Part shown: positions 32,844-44,337 of the stretch, piece after piece | How positions within the stretch are numbered: position 1 is the first letter of the stretch | Layout of the letters: the number at the start of each line of letters is the position of its first letter | Assembly: GCA_963281255.1 (NCBI GenBank) | Contig: OY725488.1 | Span: forward strand, 10,265,524-10,329,523 | Direction of reading: 5' to 3' | DNA length: 64,000 nucleotides | Origin: Aphrocallistes beatrix | Lineage: Eukaryota; Porifera; Hexactinellida; Sceptrulophora; Aphrocallistidae | Made by a program: the position numbers and the translations under genes | Notes under the pieces: model-generated | Told to the model about the DNA's origin: nothing | The model's input: only the letters and a program-made list of their open reading frames with translations | Databases searched by the model: none

Positions 32844-35278
32844 ACTGGAGTATTTACATCTAGATCTCTAACGCTTATTGATTTATTTCTTCAGTAAAGT
32901 TTTTGGCTATTATAATGCCAATCTTTTGACATACAGTATTTGTCCAGTTAATCTACGAAAATTTAGGGGCCAGTTAGAACAAATTGGAACATATTTTATT
33001 TATCTTGTAAATGAACTGCTATTTTAATAGCATAGTAAAAATCCCAAAATTTCTTTTGTGGAACATCCCTAAAATACCACTTTAAGTACCAACTTCTGAC
33101 ACATTTGAATTTGTTAAAATGCAAGTTTTAAACTTTCCAATTTGTATGGAGGTATTCTTAATCAGCGTAAAAATAAGTTATTTGACTCAGTGTCAGAAAA
33201 CTTTGAAAATCAAGAGAGATGAATCTTCATGCTTAGCCCGAATAATGTGTCATAACATGAATGAAACAGTTCTCAGGTATTACTCACCCGATTGCTTAAA
33301 GGTTCTTGAACACAGTTATATCTCAAAAGAATTGAGGACTGAATATATAATAATTCAGTTTTCACGATTTTTGTAAACGTTTGTGATTTCAAGGATGATC
33401 CGACACTTTAATAATTTACTAAGACTATGTAGAATTAATAATAAAATAAAAATCTACGATATAAATATGCATTTAAGTTTGGACAATGAATAAATCTTGG
33501 AAAATCAGTAAATTAAGCCTTTTGAGGCAATATAATGTTGAAATAAAGAAGAAAATATAAGAATTTAAAAAAGGAAAATACAATTAAAATTCATCAGTAA
33601 CTTAACAAAAGAAATCATAGTAAACTATTTGAAGCAATTACTTGCAGCTAGATGAGTCAGCATTAGCAAAAGCTTTGGAGAAGGATTCCAATCAAAAGTC
33701 AGAATAACACCAAACTCATCGATTGATATCTCAAAAAGATAAGAGAATTGTCTTTCCTCAGATTCTTTTCCTTTCTCCTGAATGAGTAAGTAGCCTTCCT
33801 TCTTTGGAAAATATCTTCAATTTATCGTCTTTATTGTCTTCTACAAAGATGTTGTGTTGCTGATCTAGACAGAAGCATTTAGCATTGTTAGTGCAATCAA
33901 CGCTTCTTTCGGGAAACGCAATTAATTGAGACAAAATTTTGGAACGGGATAGTTCTAATATTTGAAAATAACAAATTTCATCAGTTAATATGAACCACAT
34001 TTAATCAAGACAAAATTCGATACCGTATCCTAATTGATTTGTTGACTGTTTATTTTTTCAATACAAAAGTACCATGCAAATACAGTTAAGATGCACTTCA
34101 AACTATCAAAAGTTGTAAAGCCTTATAGTATAACGAGGTAGTGAAATGCTTCCAAAAGAAATATGATTGATGGTTATAAAATACTCACGAAAACCATGTT
34201 TAAAAATGAATAACTGACTTCGGATGATGCTATAGGGTCAACCATTGGGAACCAATACGAGTTAAGCGAATGCTTATGCTTTCAACGAAATTCCCGGGAA
34301 TGTTTTTCACGTTAATACTCGTATTTCAAAATATATACTTAAAAACAATGTTTTCCATCGAGATTAAATCATCAGTCTACTGGACAGACTTACAGACAAT
34401 TATTTTCCAAACTTCATTGCAATCCTAAATAAAAGGAGTCTATGCTGTGTTCAGAAATTTTGGCTAAGCAGTGTATGCTCCAAAGAATCTACTGAGTAGA
34501 CGAATGAATACATTTATGAAAGTGCAGTGGGTAGACTATATAAGCCATTTAATCCTGCAGTTGTTATATCATATAGAAGCATATGAGTTCTATAATTACC
34601 TCAAAAGAAGAATAATGTATGAAAAAGACTACAAGTTCAATTATTATTAAGCACATAACATGGTAAATTGTAACTTATCACCAAAATTAATTTCAATAGT
34701 CCTCTGCAATTATAAATTATAACGAGAATATGATCAGTATTTGTAAGTAGAGAAATTAAATACTTGTACTACTTTATTCGTAACTATACTCTCACAAGAG
34801 AATATTGCATCATATGTAACCATACTGCAGGGCTAATACAAAAATGACAGCTCGACTTAGGTAGGCTTATAAATTAGATCAAACTGGCATCGCAATTGCA
34901 ACACCTTGTTGTGATAGTTATGTTTAAGCCTCGCCACAATTAATATAAAATTATACTAATAATAAAGGATATACAGAAACAGAAATACTAAAATTTAGGT
35001 CAACTTTATGCTAAACAAGGCCGTAGACATCAAATGTGAAGTGATCTGGTTGGAACTAAAAAGTTTTCAGGTTGACCCCGGGTCAATTTGAATGGAGCTT
35101 CGGAGCTCCAAAACCAATACTCTACCGGATCTATTTTTGTAGTAAAGAACAATTAATGTTCCTTAAAATTCCAAGTTGAGTTATTTAATTAACAGTGAGT
35201 TTTAAGCTGAATTCCATTGTAATATTCCAGCACACTGCTTCATTGCTCGGAGAATTAATATATTTTTATCGTATTAGC
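32844..35278. other. Intergenic between ZYG11-like copies 2 and 3
   Basis: First about 270 bp: 3' flank shared with the other copies. An NHL relic sits at 33758-33892. From 33890 onward is the conserved 5' flank of copy 3, colinear with 38220-39565 and, in part, with 6010-7528. No other gene. Confidence 0.6.
33758..33892 (-). pseudogene. Isolated NHL-blade fragment
   Basis: Reads AKCFCLDQQHNIFVEDNKDD KLKIFSKEGRLLTHSGE, a clear match to the penultimate blade of 12894-14165 and 45787-47058 (CFCLDQQHNIFVAD). Nothing before or after it is NHL-like. Probably left behind when the ZYG11-like array expanded through a coil-NHL gene. Confidence 0.75.
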
Positions 35279-37640
35279 ATGAATTGGGTGGCAGTGAGAG
35301 GAGAAGATAATGACTTCTCAATTCATTCCCAGCGTTTGCTGCCTCTTTTGGACTTATGCATCATATCCCTCTCAAATTTGGTCAGGAATTCCTACAAGCT
35401 TAAACCAGACTCTGCCATTCCACACAGCCGTTACGGAATATCAGACATAGTTTCCTATTTCAGGTCATTCTTCCATCTCTCTATTTCCACAGAGTCCGTT
35501 TTCCCTTATTGGATTTCAGATCTTCTCTACAATCACGCTTTTCAAGATGAAGATTGTCCAATGGATTTCATTCAGGAGTTCTTCTCAGGTAAAGTATGTT
35601 CTCTTTCAAAAGTAACGCTAGGTTGTTGGAGTGGAAATTATACCTCTTCAAGGGTCACACACATCAAATCGTGCACTTTGACAACGATCGATTTCTCCAG
35701 GAATCTAAACATCTCAGACAATATCTTTAAAGGCTTAGTCGGATCTAAAGTTTGTCAATCCCTAAAAACTTTGAAACTTCAAGGCTGTACGAAATTCAAT
35801 CGCGTCTCGACTCTCTTTTGTTTCACGAACCTAGTCGAGTTAGATTTGAGTGATAGTATTTCTCTCAAATGGGGGAACAAAAGTCGCCGAGGATCACTAG
35901 CTCCAATCCTGTATTGTTTTAAGTATTTAGAGATACTAGACCTTCATTTTACCAATTTCTTCACCCATTGTTCGGTCAAAAAAATGGATTCTTCATCGGA
36001 TTTCCTAGATGTTAAGCTTCAAGAACTATATCTATACATGAATCCTATAGATACAAACTCCCATCCCGGTATTGATGGTACCAAATTTTATCCTATGTAT
36101 GACTTTCTCTCAAAGCTCACCTCCCTCACTCACCTTGATATATCCGGTTGGCCGTTACTCGATGAGATTCCAGGTAAACTCTTAACAGCCCTCAGTAAGA
36201 ATCTGATCTTTTTCGGACTCTACAACACCCCAATCACTGAGGAGAAGTTTGAATTCATGCTACATTCTGAGGAGATTACAGGGTTATGCGAAGAGCAATA
36301 CCTGATTTCCACTGTAGCCTGCTATAATAAAAGTAACAGCGATTACTTGAAAAAGCTGTTCTCACACATATTTTGCAACATAATGAATAAATATGTTGTT
36401 TACTCTGAGGATCTTTCGTGGCGATTGGTCCCTTTAGTGTTGGACGCATTGGATCACTATATAGCTCTCCTGCCTCCCTCGCAATATCCCCCTTCAACCT
36501 GGAAAAAGCTAGAACTAATGCTTAGTTGTACTGCCTGTCTTTATGTTAGAATTTCCTATTCGCAAAAATATGAGTGATACACTTGTTCGCCGTTCCATGG
36601 AGACTTCCATCACACTACTGCATAGGATTGGAGTGGATGAGATAGCTTTACTAAAAGTAGGTACGCTCGTGATTAGTGCTTATGAGATTCTCTTATTGTT
36701 TTCACACAGTCCCTCTTTCAAACAGTCGAATCAGACAATGCATTACGTGCTCTCCAAGTTTTTGTTGAGTGTAGTTGATAAAGTGTGCGATTACCTCACT
36801 CACTCCAGCATGGGAATAATTCTCCCTCTCCTCCTGAGCAAATCACTACGTATCTTATACAGGATGTTATTTAGACTGGACAGTGAGCAGAGGGCATACA
36901 TTGGGATAGATCTAAGAGGAGTAGACATCCTAATGCGCTTCATGGATAGTAAAATAACGCACAACTCGATAGATGAAGATCTATGCCATGCTAGTGATGC
37001 ACTCATGAACATGATAAACCGATGTCTCCCAAACTGTCTGAGACTGAGCAAGCGAGAACATAGCGAACTACTGGTTCGGGTTCTAGGAGAAAACTCTGAA
37101 AAGAAGGAATTGATCGGTAGAATAATGGGCTGCATTGAGAACATCGCAGCGTTCTGTCTTCAAGATGAGTCAGCAGTTGTTTCCAGTCAGCTGCTAGCTC
37201 CAGTAGTCACCGTGCTACAGAAACACACCAAGTACAACCAAGACGCAATCTCGTGTGCCATTGCATTCATTGCTTACTTCGCGATGGGACATGAGAAGTG
37301 GGGCTGGGAGGAGAGTGGGGGAGAGGCGCTATCTCTAGCCGTTGAGGTGATTGGTCAACTAGATTATCGCATTTCCAGGTCTGTGGTTTACAATACACTG
37401 GATTTCCTAGTGGAATGCTTGGAAGCGAAGGACGAACGGATTTTGCTGTGTTCCTTATGGATTATTTGTAATTTGGTGTATAAAGATCCCGAGTTCTACC
37501 TGGAACTTCTGAGTGAAGAAGCCATTAAGACGATACAGGGCATCTTGTCTTCACATCTTAAAGACTCCATTTATCATAAGCTGTCCCAAGAAATCATAAG
37601 GTTGCTTGAAATCACTCGAAAATGTTCAGAATTCAAATAA
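35279..37640 (+). pseudogene. ZYG11/ZER1-like copy 3, one frameshift
   Basis: ATG 35279 (MNWVAVRGEDNDF). BC-box PLLDLCIISL is the best consensus match of the four copies. A 1-base deletion near 36545 (CTTTATGTTAGAAT against CTTTATGCGTTGGAAT in copy 4) shifts the frame; the homologous frame then runs to 37640. The pocket-aligned stretch reads ALMNMINRC, so positions match W522 as Met, N523 as Asn (kept) and D526 as Asn. The C-terminal 200 codons are nearly identical to copies 1 and 4. As in copy 2 a single indel is the only lesion, so real loss and sequence error cannot be separated here. Confidence 0.8.
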
Positions 37641-39565
37641 ACTGAGTGTTTAAATATGTATATTCATTGCTTATTTGTAAAAGTTTGGATCTTTCTTTAA
37701 TCTCTAACGTTTAATATTTTTGTTTTCTTCCATAACTTTACTAGTTGTTCTAATTTCAATCTTTTTGATATACGTACAATATTTCTCCAATTAATCCAAG
37801 AAAATTTAACGACCAGTTGGAGCAAACTGGAATAGAATTTATTTCAAAATGAAGAACATTACTACGACTCCAGTAAGGCATGAAATCTGGATCTTGTTCG
37901 TAGAAAGTGTATCTCCTTTATTAAATGTGAAGCTATGATGCTACGATTTTAGTCGAAACATAGGATATCCATGTATATCCTCTTCCAGTCCCGTCTAGGG
38001 TTATTTAATTCTCTTCCCTTACTTTCTACTAGATTTTGGCTGAGTCACTCTGAGATTGACACAGTCAAAATCTAGTAGAAAGAATGATTCATGCTGGATG
38101 GACACTTCTGGGAATCAAAACTAGTTTGTGAATAAATGCTCGGAGTGTCTAAGGTTGCAAAAGCATCTTCAAAATTTAGGAACGAGATAGCCCTCATAAT
38201 TGAAAATAATTAATTTAATCAGTTAATTGGGAACCATGCTTAATTGAGTTCGACACCGTATCCTAATTGATTTGTTGATTGTTTATTTCCTTAATACAAA
38301 AGAACGATGCAAATACAATTAAGACGGACTTCAAATTATCAAAAGTTGTAAAATCTTAAAGAATAAAGAGGTACTGAATTGCTTCTAAAAGAAATATGAT
38401 TGATCGATATAAAAAATGCTACGAAAATCATCTTAAAAATGAATAACTGACTTTGTTGCAGAGTTCACTATTACGAATCTTTCGTGAGTTATGCGGATGT
38501 TTCTGCTTTCCATGAAATCTCTTGGATTGTTTTTACGTAAATACTCGTATTTCAAAATATAAACTTAAAAACATTGTTTTTCATTGAGATTAAACCATCT
38601 GTCTACTGAGCACACTTGCAGGCACTTATTTTCCACTAACTTCAGTACAGTTTTTAATAATAGGAATCTATACTGTGTTCAAATATTTTTGGCAAAGCAG
38701 TGTATACTCCAAAGAATCTACTGAGGAAACGAATAGAGACATTTATGACACTGTAGTGTTAGAATATATAAGCCATTTAATATTGCAGTTGTATCATATA
38801 CAAGCATACGAGCTCTATAATTACAGAACCTCAAAAGGAGAATAATACATCAAAAAGACTACAGGTTCAATGATCATCATGCACATAACATGTTAAGTTG
38901 TAATCTACCACCACAATTAATTTCAATAGTCCTCTGCAATTATAAATTATACTGAGAATAGGATTAGCTTTTGTAAAAAGGGAAATGATATGCTTGTACT
39001 ACTTCATGCATAGCAATACTTTCACATAGACACTAACACATCATACGTATCCATACTGCAAAGACAAAATTAAAATTACCGCTCGACTTAGGTAGGCTTA
39101 TGAATTATTAGATCAAACTAGCCCCGCATTTGCAATATATTGTCGTGATAATTTTGTTTAAACTTCTCCACAATTAATAACAAGTGATACTAATAAAAGT
39201 ATGTGTATATGGAGAAAAAGAAATGGTAAAATTTATGTCCATTTTATGCTGGCCGTACACTAAATGTGAAGTAGTCTGGTATACTAAATGTGAAGTAGTC
39301 TGTCCATTTTATGCTGGCCGACACTAAATGTGAAGTAGTCTGGTTAGAAATAAAAGGTGCTCAGGTTGGATCAATTGGAACAGAGCTTGCGACTTCCAAG
39401 CCAATACTCGACCAGATCTATTTTTGTAGGAAAGAAAGATTAATCTTCCCAAAAATTCCAAGTTGAGTTATTTAATTGATAATTAGTTTTAAACTGAATT
39501 CCTTTGTAATATTTCGGCACACTGTTCCATTGCTCGGAGAATTAATATATTTGTATTATATTAGC
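37641..39565. other. Intergenic between ZYG11-like copies 3 and 4
   Basis: 3' flank of copy 3 to about 37860. A short block (38090-38180) resembles 5170-5250. 38220-39565 is the conserved 5' flank shared with copy 3. 39238-39346 is a local repeat. No gene. Confidence 0.6.
39238..39346 (+). repeat. Local repeat in the 5' flank of ZYG11-like copy 4
   Basis: CACTAAATGTGAAGTAGTCTG occurs in three close variants (about 39262, 39284, 39326), two of them preceded by CCATTTTATGCTGGCCG. Copies 1 and 3 have a single unit at the same place. Confidence 0.8.
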
Positions 39566-41935
39566 ATGAATTGGGTGGCAGTGAGAGGAGAGGACAATAA
39601 CTTCTCAATTCATTCCCAGCGCTTGCTGCCTCTTTTGGACTTGTGCATCTCATCCTTCTCAAATATGGTCAGGAACTCCTACAAGCTTAAACCAGACTCT
39701 GCCATTCCTCACAGCCATTACGGAATTTCAGACATAGTTTCCTATTTCAGATCATTCGTCAATTTCTCTATTTCTACAGAGTCCGTTTTGCCTTATTGGA
39801 TTTCAGATCTTCTCTACAATCACGCTTTTCAGGAAGAGGATTGTCCGATGGACTTCATTCAACAATTCTTCTCAAATAAAATATGTTCTCTTTCAAAAGT
39901 AACGCTTGGTAGTTGGAATGTAGATTACACATTTTCTAGGATCATTCACCTCAAATCGTACAATTTGTCAACGCTTGATTTCTCCGGGAATCTTAACATC
40001 TCAGACAATATCCTTGAAGAGTTAGTCGGATCTAAAGTTTGTGAATCTCTAAAAACCTTGAAACTTCAAGGTTGTACGAAATTCCATTGCGTCTCAACTC
40101 TCTTTTGTTTCAGGCACCTAGTCGAGTTAGATTTGAGTGAGAATAACTCTCTCATTTGGGGAGACACAAGTTGTCTAGGAACTCTAGCATCAATCCTGTC
40201 TTCTTTCAAGCATCTACAGATACTAGACCTTCACTTCACTAATTTCTTCACCCATTGTTCGGTCAAAAATGTAGATAATTCATCGGATTCACTAAAAGAT
40301 GTTAAGTTACAAGAACTATCTCTATACACGAACCCTATAAACACGAACTTCTATCGAGGTAAGGAAATCTATCTTAACAAGATGTATCCTATGTTTGACT
40401 TTCTCTCAAAACTCACATCCCTCACTCACCTTGATATATCCGGTTGGCCGTTACTCGATAGGATACCAGGTAAACTCTTAACAGCTCTCAGCAAGAATCT
40501 GACATTTTTCGGACTCTACGACACTCCAATCACAGATAAGGCAGGACTCATGCTATATTCTGAGGAGATTACAGGGTTATGCGAAGAGAAATATCTGATT
40601 TCCACTATAGCCCATTACTATAAAAGTAACGGCGATTACTTGAAAAAGTTGTTCTCACACATATTTGGCAACATAATGAATAAATCTGTTGTCTACTCTG
40701 AGGATATCTCATTGAGATTTATCACTTTAGTGTTAGACGCATTGAATCACTATATAGCTCTTCTGCCTCCCTCACAATATCCTCCCTCATCCTGGAACAA
40801 GCTGGAACTAATGATTAGTTGTACTGCTTGTCTTTATGCGTTGGAATACCCTATTCGCAAAAATCTGAGTGACACACTTGTTCGCCGTTCAATAGAGGCT
40901 TCAGTAACACTACTGCATAGGATTGGAGTTGATGAGATAAACTTACCAAAAGTAGGTACGCTCACGATTAATGCCAGTGCGATTTTCTCATCGTTCACAG
41001 GCATTACTTCTTTCAGACAGTCGCATCAGACAATGTATTGGGTGCTCACAAAGATATTTTTGAGTGTAATAGATAAAGTATGCGATCACTTCGTTCACTC
41101 CAGTATGGGAATAATTCTCCCTCGCATCCTGAGCCAATCACTGCGTATCTTACACAGGATGTTAATAGGATTCGATAGCGAACAGAAGGCATACATTGGG
41201 ATAAAGTTAAGGGGAATGGACATCCTAATGCACCTCATCGATGGGAAAATAGCATACAACTCGATAGATGAAGACATATGCCATGCTAGTTGCACACTCA
41301 TGAACATCACATACTCCTGCCTCCCAAACTGTCTGAGGCTAAGCAAGCGAGAGTATAGGGAACTATTGGTTCGTATTGTAAGGGAAAACTCTGAAAATAA
41401 AAAATTGATCCGTCCGATAATGTCCTGCATTGAGAACATTGCAGAGTTTTGTCTTCAAGATGAGTCAGCAATTATTTCCAGTCAGCTGCTAGCTCCAGTA
41501 GTCACCGTGTTACAGAAACACACCAAGTACAACCAAGATGCAATCTCGTGTGCCATTGCGTTCACTGCCTACTTCGCGATGGGACATGAGAAGTGGGGCT
41601 GGGAGGAGAGTGGAGGAGAGGCGCTATCTCTAGCTGTTGAGGTGATTGGTCAACTAGATTATCGCATTGCTAGATCTGTGCAGTACAATACACTGGATTT
41701 CTTAGTGGAATGTTTGGAAGCAAAGGACAAACGAATTCTACTTTGTTCCATATGGATTATCTGTAATTTGGTGTATAAAAATCCCGAGTACTACCTGGAA
41801 CTTCTGAGTGAAGAAGCCATTAAGACGATACAGGGCATCTTGTCTTCACACCCTAAAGACTCCATTTATCATAAGCTGTCCCAAGAAATTATAAGTTTGC
41901 TTGAAATCACTCGAAAATGTGCGGAATTCAAATAA
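39566..41935 (+). CDS. ZYG11/ZER1-like LRR-armadillo protein, copy 4 (intact)
   Basis: 789 residues from ATG 39566 (MNWVAVRGEDNNF). BC-box PLLDLCISSF at 22-31 suggests elongin-B/C and CUL2 binding as in ZYG11B. LRRs read LVELDLSENNSL, LQILDLHFTNF and LTHLDISGWPLL; the armadillo-like half includes ENIAEFCLQDES and GHEKWGWEESGGEALSL. The pocket-aligned stretch reads TLMNITYSC: Met, Asn (kept), Tyr at the W522/N523/D526 positions, with the N567 and E570 equivalents retained in ENIAE. Frame uninterrupted. The upstream frame is open for 30 codons without an ATG at its start, so an upstream coding exon is possible but unsupported. The stop overlaps an AATAAA hexamer. Confidence 0.85.
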   Translation: MNWVAVRGEDNNFSIHSQRLLPLLDLCISSFSNMVRNSYKLKPDSAIPHSHYGISDIVSYFRSFVNFSISTESVLPYWISDLLYNHAFQEEDCPMDFIQQFFSNKICSLSKVTLGSWNVDYTFSRIIHLKSYNLSTLDFSGNLNISDNILEELVGSKVCESLKTLKLQGCTKFHCVSTLFCFRHLVELDLSENNSLIWGDTSCLGTLASILSSFKHLQILDLHFTNFFTHCSVKNVDNSSDSLKDVKLQELSLYTNPINTNFYRGKEIYLNKMYPMFDFLSKLTSLTHLDISGWPLLDRIPGKLLTALSKNLTFFGLYDTPITDKAGLMLYSEEITGLCEEKYLISTIAHYYKSNGDYLKKLFSHIFGNIMNKSVVYSEDISLRFITLVLDALNHYIALLPPSQYPPSSWNKLELMISCTACLYALEYPIRKNLSDTLVRRSIEASVTLLHRIGVDEINLPKVGTLTINASAIFSSFTGITSFRQSHQTMYWVLTKIFLSVIDKVCDHFVHSSMGIILPRILSQSLRILHRMLIGFDSEQKAYIGIKLRGMDILMHLIDGKIAYNSIDEDICHASCTLMNITYSCLPNCLRLSKREYRELLVRIVRENSENKKLIRPIMSCIENIAEFCLQDESAIISSQLLAPVVTVLQKHTKYNQDAISCAIAFTAYFAMGHEKWGWEESGGEALSLAVEVIGQLDYRIARSVQYNTLDFLVECLEAKDKRILLCSIWIICNLVYKNPEYYLELLSEEAIKTIQGILSSHPKDSIYHKLSQEIISLLEITRKCAEFK

Positions 41936-42045
41936 ACTGGAGTATTTATATATGTATATTCATTGCTTATTTGTAAAAGTTTGGATCTTTTTTTTTATTC
42001 TCTAACGTTAATAATTTTGTTTCTTGCATAAGTTTTCCAGTTGTG

Positions 42046-42551
42046 CTCAATATGTTTTGAGCCTGGAGTAGCTACTTCCGTTTGGTTTGATTTCAATCAG
42101 ACAAGTTTCTAAAATATTAATGAACAAATTGTCTAAGATATTTTGTATTAGCATATATGAAAACACAACCACAAGTGTTGAATTGGAATATCTTTGAACA
42201 TCTATTTAAGTTTTACAAACGAAATTTAAATATGATAATCATACGAGTAGAGCCCCCCTGATTGTGAATATATCGCATCATTGATAATATTGAATTATCA
42301 AAAATTTGTTCCCAACTATCATTTTTCCATAAAGAAAATAAATAAAATTCCATATGAAATGGCTTGCAAATGTGTCGGAGTCCACAAGGACACTTCATTA
42401 TATGTGGCATAATATCTTAGAAACTTGTCCAATCTAACTCAAAGCCAAAGATGCAAGTAATAATAAGTAGATGAATAATCCTAGGAATTTTCAACACAAT
42501 CAAATGGAAGCAACTACTCCAGGCTCAAAACTTATCGAATGACCCTCGTAT
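42046..42551. mobile_element. Mariner-like non-autonomous element
   Basis: Inverted arms 42054-42084 (GTTTTGAGCCTGGAGTAG...) and 42501-42531. The right end continues CTTATCGAATGACCCTCGTA, a mariner-type terminus next to TA. Minus-strand codons 42410-42213 (MEFYLFSLWKND..) faintly resemble the C-terminal part of mariner transposases. The sister flanks at 10005, 32925 and 37750 read straight through this point and show the empty site. Confidence 0.7.
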
Positions 42552-43034
42552 AATGTCAATCCGTTTGATATACAGTATTTGTCCAGTTAATCCTGCAGGT
42601 ATATGATATACAAAGCATACGAGTTCTATAATTACCTCAAAAGGAGAATAATGCATCAAAAAGACTACAAGTTCAATGATCAACATGAACATAACATGGT
42701 GAGTTGTAGCCTACCACCTCAATTAATTTCAATAGTCTTCAGCAATTATATCGAGAATATGGTCTGTATTTGTATAATTGAGGAATGATATACTTGCACT
42801 ACTTTATGGATAGCTATACTTTCACATAGACACTAACGCATCATGCGCACCATACTGCAGAGCCAATATTAAATTACAGCTCGACTTAGGTAGGCTTATA
42901 AATTAGATCAAACTGGCCTCTTATCTGCAACATCTTGTCATGCTATTTTTGTATAAAACTCACCACAATTAATATAAAATTATACAAATAGAAATAAGAA
43001 ATTATATACAGAAACATAAACGTTCTAATATAGG

Positions 43035-43165
43035 TCTGTCAGGCCAAAATTGGTCCCCACTGGCTAAATTTGGTCCCCCCCGGACCAGTTTTGGTCGCCA
43101 AAATTGGTCCGGGGGACCAGATTTGGTCTCCATAATTGGTCCGGGGGACCAGTTTTCATATAAAA
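43035..43165. repeat. GGACCA iteron cluster, copy 2
   Basis: Eight or so TTGGTCC/GGACCA motifs in both orientations, including the palindromic GGTCCGGGGGACC twice. Similar in kind to 10430-10615. Confidence 0.6.
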
Positions 43166-43338
43166 TCGGGACATTCAATGCAAAAAACGGGCAGTTGGCA
43201 TGTATTGAAAAGACTCCCTATTAATAGAGACCTCAATATTATATAACATCATTAGAAAGAATGGATACCAATATCAAATTATTAAATGCGCGTCATTTTG
43301 ACTACAAACCCTAAAACAATATTGAATAGTCACTAAAA

Positions 43339-44202
43339 TTATGAAAACAGACACAAGCTTATAGCACTGCTAGACACAATAACCAATTTGAAATCGTCAA
43401 TCAGAGCTATTCCCTGTGCATTCTGAATAAATCCCGCATCACCACCTGGTTTTATTAATCTATCAAGAAGTATCCCATGTTTTGTGAATATATTTATTTG
43501 GTCAGTAGAACGATTCGTAATAATTATATTCCCGAAACTGTCTAAGCAGAAGAATGAACTATGAATGGATGTCGGCAGAGATCGTATTTTCTCTCCGGTA
43601 TAAGAGAAAACATGGATGCAAGGAAATCCCCAAATACATAGCACGTACACTTCTTCAGTCGTTAGTTTGATGTCCTCAGGAATTTTAAGGGAATCGTGAG
43701 AGATCTGTCCCTGATTGTGCAGATCACTGTCCAGGATTTGAACACGATCGTTCCAATAATCAGCAATAAAGATATCTCCTTTAGACGAGATAGTCAGTTG
43801 CTTTGGACGATAGAACTTGGACGATATAATAGATTGTAAATATTCCTCATGTTTCGCGACTAAATAAATTCCAGTCGTCTCTTTTCTGAAATGGAAGATA
43901 TAATGACTAACAGAGTCTGTAAGGTAGATATTGTCTCCGTGGATAGCAATCCCGCATGGAAAACTCATGTTCTCAAGTCTGATTATTCTGATAAACTTTC
44001 CGATATCCGCAAAAACTGATATGCTAGCAGGATTGTCTTGCAATACATAAATTTCTTTAGTGTTTGAATCGATAGCGATGGCTTTAGGAAATCTTAACTG
44101 AGCAGGATCTGTCCTTACCTCTATCATGTGGTCGAAAATAGGGTATGGATCTGTCTTAGATGAATCAAGGAGTTGTGGAGCAGTAGGGAATCTACCTAGC
44201 AT
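43339..44202 (-). CDS. NHL-propeller protein without coiled coil
   Basis: 287 residues from ATG 44202 (MLGRFPTAPQLLDSSKTDPY). Almost the whole length is propeller: FPKAIAIDSNTKEIYVLQDN, FPCGIAIHGDNIYLTDSVSH, RPKQLTISSKGDIFIADYWN, DRVQILDSDL, IKLTTEEVYVLC, FCLDSFGNIIITNRSTDQIN, AQGIALIDDFKLVIVSSS. That is about six blades. It is closest to the propeller of 25240-26483 (IKLTxxEVYVL, the last blade DxFKLVIVS). The coil present in that gene is missing; no upstream exon is visible before the MITE at 44338. Probably a short functional paralogue or a 5'-truncated one. Confidence 0.75.
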   Translation of the reverse strand: MLGRFPTAPQLLDSSKTDPYPIFDHMIEVRTDPAQLRFPKAIAIDSNTKEIYVLQDNPASISVFADIGKFIRIIRLENMSFPCGIAIHGDNIYLTDSVSHYIFHFRKETTGIYLVAKHEEYLQSIISSKFYRPKQLTISSKGDIFIADYWNDRVQILDSDLHNQGQISHDSLKIPEDIKLTTEEVYVLCIWGFPCIHVFSYTGEKIRSLPTSIHSSFFCLDSFGNIIITNRSTDQINIFTKHGILLDRLIKPGGDAGFIQNAQGIALIDDFKLVIVSSSAISLCLFS

Positions 44203-44337
44203 TGCTTAGAATATAACTGTGTCATACTAGATGTAGTCACACACCCTAATACTTCCATACGACTAGTAATAAGTTGAGTTGCTTAGGTAGTACGTAGTGA
44301 ATGGAATTTGATCAGTTACAGAAATGTATGGGAAAGC

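Larger units (their letters stand above)
41936..43338. other. Intergenic after ZYG11-like copy 4
   Basis: 3' flank interrupted by a mariner-like element (42046-42551). From 42595 it repeats the 5'-flank block found before the other ZYG11-like genes (ATTACCTCAAAAGGAGAATA), but no fifth gene follows. A GGACCA iteron cluster is at 43035-43165. Confidence 0.6.
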
